Under the pieces are notes generated by a model. It ran no database searches. It had not been told where the DNA came from and worked only from the letters and a program-made list of their open reading frames with translations. 8,269 nt of DNA, from positions 1-8,269 of the forward strand of contig JAQWDG010000064.1 in assembly GCA_028705545.1 (NCBI GenBank), written 5' to 3'. The position numbers were made by a program, and so were the translations under genes. Positions within the stretch are counted from its first letter, which is position 1, and each line of letters begins with the position of its first letter. The stretch comes from Methanoregula sp. GTDB taxonomy: Archaea > Halobacteriota > Methanomicrobia > Methanomicrobiales > Methanospirillaceae. This document shows positions 5,010 through 8,269 of the stretch, in pieces.

Positions 5010-5888
5010 ATGGTGTTTCATCCTCCGGTAGCCATCGTCGCAAAAGCCGGTGACGCTGGAAAGTACAAAGTAGGCCTCCCCACATGGAACATGCTTGTCC
5101 GCGGGTTCATGTCGGGGGCATATATTGCAATGGGTGGTGCCCTTGCAACCGTGTGCAGCACGGGCATCCAGGCAAGTGACGCCGCACTGCGGTACGGCAC
5201 GGCGAGTGCCGGGTTTTCCCAGCTGATCCTGGGGGCGGTCTTCCCGGTCGGTCTTATTATTACCGTCCTCACCGGTGCCGAGCTCTTCACGGGCGATGCA
5301 ATGCTTGCCCCGATGGCGGCATTCATCCATAAGGTGAGCTGGGCTCAGGTCCTCAACCTGTGGCTCTGGGTTTATATCGGGAACTTCATCGGTTCGGTCG
5401 TGTGGGCATACATCTGTGCGAACGGCCCGTTCGTCTCGTTCGATGCAGCCGGTGTTGGTACCGTAACGGCTTTTGGTTCGCGTGCTATAGCAATAGCAAC
5501 GGCAAAGACGAGTTACGTAGGCCTGATGGGATTCTACTCGGCGTTCCTGAAAGGTATTGCCTGTAACTGGCTTGTGAACCTCGCCATCCTGCTGGGTATC
5601 TGCGCTGACGACCTGATCGGCAAGTTCTTTGGGATCTGGTTCCCGATCATGGCCTTCGTGTCGAGCGGATTCGAGCACTGCGTAGCAAACATGTACTTTA
5701 TCCCGGCCGGGATCTTTACGCAGGGCTTTATCACCGACCCGACCAAACTCTCAGCAAACGTGAACTGGATTACGATGTGGACGTCAAACCTCATCCCGGT
5801 CACTATCGGTAACATCGTGGGCGGGTTGTTCTTTGTCGGTATCGTCTACTGGGTTGCGTTCAGGAAAGAGATCGCAGCACTGAAGTAG
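5010..5888 (+). CDS. fdhC: Formate transporter, FNT family
   Basis: A 292-residue integral membrane protein of the formate-nitrite transporter family, which forms pentameric channels of six-helix subunits; here it would bring formate in for the FdhAB enzyme. Both family signatures are present: LTGAELFTGD at residues 88-97 approximately (the broken-helix loop), and GFEHCVANMYFIPAG at about 220-234 with the central gating histidine, His223. KGIACNWLVNLA at 181-192 is the other conserved loop. Six hydrophobic segments are visible at roughly 30-52, 69-92, 113-136, 170-196, 206-233 and 258-284. The start is supported by GAGGTG (4995-5000) with a 9-base spacer. The promoter is unclear: TTTTAAAAAAAG (4984-4995) would start transcription at the ATG itself, which conflicts with the Shine-Dalgarno. 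Nitrite or hydrosulfide channels share the fold, but similarity to methanogen FdhC and nearby fdhAB favour formate. Unlike classical methanogen arrangements, fdhC is not adjacent to fdhA. Confidence 0.93.
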   Translation: MVFHPPVAIVAKAGDAGKYKVGLPTWNMLVRGFMSGAYIAMGGALATVCSTGIQASDAALRYGTASAGFSQLILGAVFPVGLIITVLTGAELFTGDAMLAPMAAFIHKVSWAQVLNLWLWVYIGNFIGSVVWAYICANGPFVSFDAAGVGTVTAFGSRAIAIATAKTSYVGLMGFYSAFLKGIACNWLVNLAILLGICADDLIGKFFGIWFPIMAFVSSGFEHCVANMYFIPAGIFTQGFITDPTKLSANVNWITMWTSNLIPVTIGNIVGGLFFVGIVYWVAFRKEIAALK

Positions 5889-5904
5889 ACAGACTGCCAT
5901 ATCC

Positions 5905-5910
5905 TTTTTT
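5905..5910 (+). terminator. Short T6 tract after fdhC, possible partial terminator
   Basis: A T6 run sits 16 bases after the fdhC stop and ends three bases before the next ATG. It may end part of the fdhC transcripts. The short gap to the next gene suggests that readthrough also occurs. Confidence 0.35.
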
Positions 5911-5913
5911 ACG

Positions 5914-6438
5914 ATGAAGATCGGCAATGTCGAAGTGAAGGTCTCGATCCTCGCGATCGCGGTCTTTGTGGTTTTTACGCTCCTGCTGCTCGTGGCGTCC
6001 GTGTACAGCCCCGATGTGCGGTCGCAGCTGATCTGGCTCATCCCCGGGCTTTTCATGCTCCTTGTGATCCCGATCGCCCTTAATTATATGAGCCGGAGTC
6101 AGTACGCCGACATCACACCGGTCTACGAGGCTGAGGCAAAGAGTGTCCGGATCAAGCTCATCAACGAGAACATGATCGGAAAACCTGTCCGGATCCAGGG
6201 AGTTGTAGAGAAGATACGGTTCCAGTTCCTCAACCGCCCCCAGTACATCATTGCCGACCGGTCCGGAGAGATCTCGGTGAAAATGTTCACGAGCCCGGAT
6301 GAAGACATCCACGAACACGATGTGGTTGAGGTGCTCGGCATGGTGATCCGCCGCTATATCGCGGTGGGCGATCCCGTGATCAACTGTGTCTCGATCAAAA
6401 AGACAGAGAACAGTATCTCTCTGCCGGACCGGAAGTAA
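5914..6438 (+). CDS. Membrane-anchored OB-fold protein
   Basis: A 174-residue protein with two membrane segments (about residues 10-30 and 38-58) followed by a soluble domain (about 70-165). Its strand pattern, IGKPVRIQGVVEKI, then a YIIADRSGEISVKMF stretch, then DVVEVLGMVIRRY, fits the OB fold of tRNA_anti/nucleotide-binding-type proteins: strand 1 with 'G.V', a turn 'D.sG.i.V', and a closing 'V.V.G.V' strand. The short loop between the helices and charged residues around them suggest that the OB domain faces the cytoplasm. OB folds bind nucleic acid, oligosaccharide or protein; which one applies here is unknown. No Shine-Dalgarno precedes the ATG, and the spacer after fdhC is 25 bases with a T6 tract, so translation may depend on fdhC or use another route. 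It precedes another small membrane protein gene by 22 bases, suggesting a two-gene unit. Confidence 0.65.
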   Translation: MKIGNVEVKVSILAIAVFVVFTLLLLVASVYSPDVRSQLIWLIPGLFMLLVIPIALNYMSRSQYADITPVYEAEAKSVRIKLINENMIGKPVRIQGVVEKIRFQFLNRPQYIIADRSGEISVKMFTSPDEDIHEHDVVEVLGMVIRRYIAVGDPVINCVSIKKTENSISLPDRK

Positions 6439-6443
6439 CCCGG

Positions 6444-6449
6444 TTTTTT
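6444..6449 (+). terminator. Short T6 tract after the OB-fold gene
   Basis: A T6 run lies five bases after the stop of the OB-fold gene and 11 bases before the next start codon. It is similar to the tract after fdhC and may be a weak end signal. Confidence 0.25.
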
Positions 6450-6460
6450 GTGGTGTGCCT

Positions 6461-7309
6461 ATGTCCCCGTCACCGGATACGGTAGGAACCGGGTCTTCCA
6501 GTATTACCCTGTACGAAGCGGCCGTGCCGGTGCTTGCTTTTGGCGGTGCTGCGCTCGGGGTCCTTGCATGGACTGTCCGGCTTGCAACCGACCTGCGTCT
6601 CACCGCGGCATGCTGCGTGGCTGCATCTGTTCTGCTCGCATATCTTGCATGGATCCGGCCCAAAAAGGATATCGTATCGCTTACGACCCCGATTTACGCA
6701 TTCATCTTCTTTGCCGTACCTCCGGACGATCCCGTCGAGACCATCGTACTCGAACTGCTCTACGCGGCAAGCCTCACGGCCCTGCTGGTGCGGCTGAAGT
6801 ACCGGTTCGGGAGTGCGGAACCGCCGGGCCGGGCAGAGGCAGCCCTCCCGCCGGTGCTTGTCGGGTATGTCGAAAAGCTCCAGCCTGCCTGTGCCTGCCT
6901 TCCCCCGGCCGCGGCGCACTGCGCAGCCACGGCATTTTTGCGGTACACGGCCGGGGAGTATGGCGAAGTACGGCATGAGGCCGATGAAGGGATCCTCGCG
7001 CTCGACCGGTCAGGCTGTGCTTCGGCGTTTGTTACCGCCTTTGAGATCGTGCGGGAGCAGGCCGAGATCACGGAGAAGTCCCGGCCCCGGCCGGAATGGT
7101 ACCGGCATTTCGAACCCGCGGACGAACCTCTCCTTGCCCGGCCGCTGTCGGTTACAGAAAAAGGAGCGGACGGTTACGACCCGGGGTACGACGCAGCGCT
7201 CGACAATGCCCTGCTCCTGCTCTTTGCCGGGGCATGGAATGCAGTGCCGGAAGAACAAAAATTCCTCCGGACCGCGACCGCGTGTGCGGCCCGGATCATA
7301 AGCGGGTAA
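6461..7309 (+). CDS. Unrecognised membrane protein
   Basis: A 282-residue protein I do not recognise. The N-terminal 115 residues contain about four hydrophobic segments (roughly 20-39, 46-64, 73-86, 95-111), separated by short charged turns such as RPKKD at 66-70. The C-terminal 165 residues are soluble, alanine-rich and probably helical, with five cysteines between 144 and 186 (CACLP at 144-148, HC at 153-154, SGC at 184-186) and one more at residue 275; no CxxC motif is evident. I start at the ATG at 6461 with a GGTG about six bases upstream; an in-frame ATG at 6386 would overlap the OB-fold gene by 53 bases and add residues that look like a shadow of that gene. Codon use (CGG, CTC, GCG) matches the neighbours, so it is a native gene. 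It may form a unit with the OB-fold protein. No function is proposed. Confidence 0.75.
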   Translation: MSPSPDTVGTGSSSITLYEAAVPVLAFGGAALGVLAWTVRLATDLRLTAACCVAASVLLAYLAWIRPKKDIVSLTTPIYAFIFFAVPPDDPVETIVLELLYAASLTALLVRLKYRFGSAEPPGRAEAALPPVLVGYVEKLQPACACLPPAAAHCAATAFLRYTAGEYGEVRHEADEGILALDRSGCASAFVTAFEIVREQAEITEKSRPRPEWYRHFEPADEPLLARPLSVTEKGADGYDPGYDAALDNALLLLFAGAWNAVPEEQKFLRTATACAARIISG

Positions 7310-7349
7310 ACCCGGCGGGATCCGGGGAAGGCTCCCGATCGACCCGATC

Positions 7350-7371
7350 TTTTTTCCCGTCCTGTTTTTTT
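7350..7371 (+). terminator. T-rich terminator of the plus-strand gene cluster
   Basis: Runs of T6 (7350-7355) and T7 (7365-7371) follow the stop of the upstream gene by 40 bases, after a modest GGG/CCC hairpin near 7324-7338. The second run overlaps the 3' end of the convergent minus-strand gene. It should end the plus-strand transcript. Confidence 0.6.
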
Positions 7372-7999
7372 AGACCGGTTCTTTCCGGTACAGGTATGCC
7401 ATGATCAGCGGGGCGAGGATATATACCGCTGGGCTCCAGCTGAAGCCGGCGACTGCGACTGCGATCCCGGCAATGGAGAGGAGGGGAAATACCCAGCTCC
7501 AGGCAATCTCCCGGTCGATCCGGTCGACCGTAAGGCCGGGGACGAGAACCGTGCTGCGTTTCCGGAGATAATACCACTGGGCAATCGTGATAAGGCCGAT
7601 CACAAAAATGTCGAGTTCGAAGATAATTGCACCGAGCACATCGTAGGGATAATCGCCCGCGATATTGGTGGAGAAGGGGACAAGGCAGACGAACGCAAGC
7701 GAAGTCATCGTGGTGACAAGCAGGGTGCGGTTGAGACCGGCAAGGTGCCGGAACTGCTGGTGGTGGAAGTACCAGAGGATGGCAAGGATGGTAAACGCGA
7801 TGAAATAATGGAAGAGATCGGGAAGGATGCCCGTGACGATATCGTGGACGGGCGACGCCACCCGGATATGCTCGTACTTGCTTGGGACATCGATGGTCGT
7901 GACGAGCAGGGTCATGGAAAATGCGTAGATCGCATCGATCAGTGTCGTGACCCGGTCCTTGGGAATGAGTGTGCCTGCAAAGGATGCCGTTTCTGCCAT
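7370..7999 (-). CDS. TMEM175/DUF1211-type membrane protein
   Basis: A 209-residue integral membrane protein with about six hydrophobic segments (roughly 19-37, 62-78, 94-112, 120-143, 168-186, 189-204). The N-terminal DRVTTLIDAIYAFSMTLLV aligns with the first helix of the TMEM175/DUF1211 family, whose RxxxFSD motif lines the pore in potassium-selective channels. Here it reads RVTTLID: Arg16 and Asp22 are kept, but the Phe-Ser positions are Leu-Ile. The WYFHHQQFRHL segment (about 76-86) and N90 also resemble the family. Prokaryotic members are proposed to be leak-type potassium channels; the changed motif makes conduction uncertain. The ATG at 7999 is the first start after an upstream in-frame TGA and has only a weak GGGGAAC before it. 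A TATA-like AATTTAAA lies about 50 bases upstream. It converges with the preceding gene and appears monocistronic. Confidence 0.8.
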   Translation of the reverse strand: MAETASFAGTLIPKDRVTTLIDAIYAFSMTLLVTTIDVPSKYEHIRVASPVHDIVTGILPDLFHYFIAFTILAILWYFHHQQFRHLAGLNRTLLVTTMTSLAFVCLVPFSTNIAGDYPYDVLGAIIFELDIFVIGLITIAQWYYLRKRSTVLVPGLTVDRIDREIAWSWVFPLLSIAGIAVAVAGFSWSPAVYILAPLIMAYLYRKEPV

Positions 8000-8195
8000 G
8001 TTCCCCGGTTCCCTGTTTCTGGTATTTCCTCTGTATGCTGTACTGGGGTTTAAATTCCGTGGACTGCGTGGCTGGCCCGTCCCTGCCGGGAGAGGAAGGA
8101 TCGTTTTTGTATTTCAGTGCCACCCGGTTGACCTGCATGCCCTGGCGAAAATACACCGTTTCCCGGTCATGGCCGGGCCGGAACTGTTTTTTCAT
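8000..8195 (-). other. Possible coding stretch upstream of the TMEM175-type gene
   Basis: On the minus strand an ATG at 8195 opens a frame (MKKQFRPGHDRETVYFRQGM...) that runs without a stop to 7296, overlapping the entire TMEM175-type gene out of frame. The first 65 or so codons have more GC at third positions (about two thirds) than at second positions (somewhat under half), as expected of coding DNA here, and a mixed composition. No Shine-Dalgarno is visible; a TATA-like GTTATAG lies near 8242-8248. The part overlapping the channel-like gene is probably just a shadow. It may be a small gene whose stop was lost, the product of a sequencing indel, or a chance frame. The remaining 8196-8269 shows only AT-rich promoter-like sequence. 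Confidence 0.25.
8049..8057 (-). promoter_or_regulatory. TATA-like box upstream of the TMEM175-type gene
   Basis: The minus strand reads AATTTAAAC. A start about 25 bases downstream would lie near 8028 and give a leader of about 28 bases to the ATG at 7999. It lies inside an open frame of coding-like composition, which weakens the call. Confidence 0.35.
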
Positions 8196-8269
8196 GATGC
8201 GTATAGGGTAAAATAAATCCCCTGCCCTGTCAATTAACTGCTATAACACCCGGATAGAACGTGCGTATC

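Noticed and set aside
4986..5678. A 230-codon minus-strand frame opposite fdhC
   Set aside because: The plus strand is unmistakably an FNT channel; the antisense frame shows no family character.
5860..6663. A 267-codon minus-strand frame opposite the OB-fold gene
   Set aside because: It is antisense to the OB-fold gene and the fdhC end. It is rich in His, Asp and Arg with no fold signal, typical of the complement of GC-rich coding DNA.
1..8269. CRISPR array, insertion sequence or integration site
   Set aside because: No regularly spaced direct repeats, no transposase or integrase and no terminal inverted repeats were seen. Codon use is uniform across the genes.

Overview
The window looks like part of the chromosome of a hydrogenotrophic, formate-using methanogenic archaeon, most likely from the Methanomicrobiales. 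The grounds are an F420-dependent formate dehydrogenase (FdhA and FdhB, the latter with FrhB-type and double [4Fe-4S] modules), an FNT-type formate channel, a compact archaeal HDAC-like amidohydrolase, TATA-type promoters and T-rich transcript ends. The order-level assignment is inferred from protein style and GC-rich codon use (CGG, CCG, CTC), not from a search. The genes are GC-rich; the one clearly AT-rich stretch lies between the two minus-strand genes, at about 3210-3389.

Layout. 1-1871 (+): the 3' end of fdhA, then fdhB, an operon ending in a T-rich terminator. 1872-2152: intergenic, with a perfect TTTACACA/TGTGTAAA inverted repeat, a TATA-like box and a possible folded element. 2153-3187 (-): a soluble protein joining a short chemotaxis-receptor signalling tip to a Cache-like sensor. 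3188-3386: AT-rich spacer with a near-perfect 24-bp palindrome. 3387-4421 (-): HDAC-superfamily deacetylase. 4422-5009: a 588-base divergent intergenic region with the deacetylase promoter and, toward the formate transporter, a run of inverted repeats that could fold as RNA. 5010-5888 (+): fdhC formate transporter. 5914-6438 (+): membrane-anchored OB-fold protein. 6461-7309 (+): unrecognised membrane protein. 7370-7999 (-): TMEM175/DUF1211-type channel-like protein, convergent with the previous gene. 8000-8269: its upstream region, which holds a puzzling open frame with coding-like composition.

How the genes work together. FdhC would bring in formate, and FdhAB oxidises it to CO2 while reducing F420, supplying electrons for methanogenesis. 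The dehydrogenase and transporter are not in one operon here: about 3.1 kb containing two opposite-strand genes separates them. The sensor-like protein and the deacetylase have no demonstrable tie to formate.

The most interesting unexplained material is non-coding: the structured stretch 4621-4852 upstream of fdhC, and a TTTAC...GTAAA palindrome type that occurs both there and just downstream of fdhB. The sensor with a Cache-like domain but no membrane segment is the most unusual protein. No mobile element, CRISPR array, tRNA or rRNA gene was seen.
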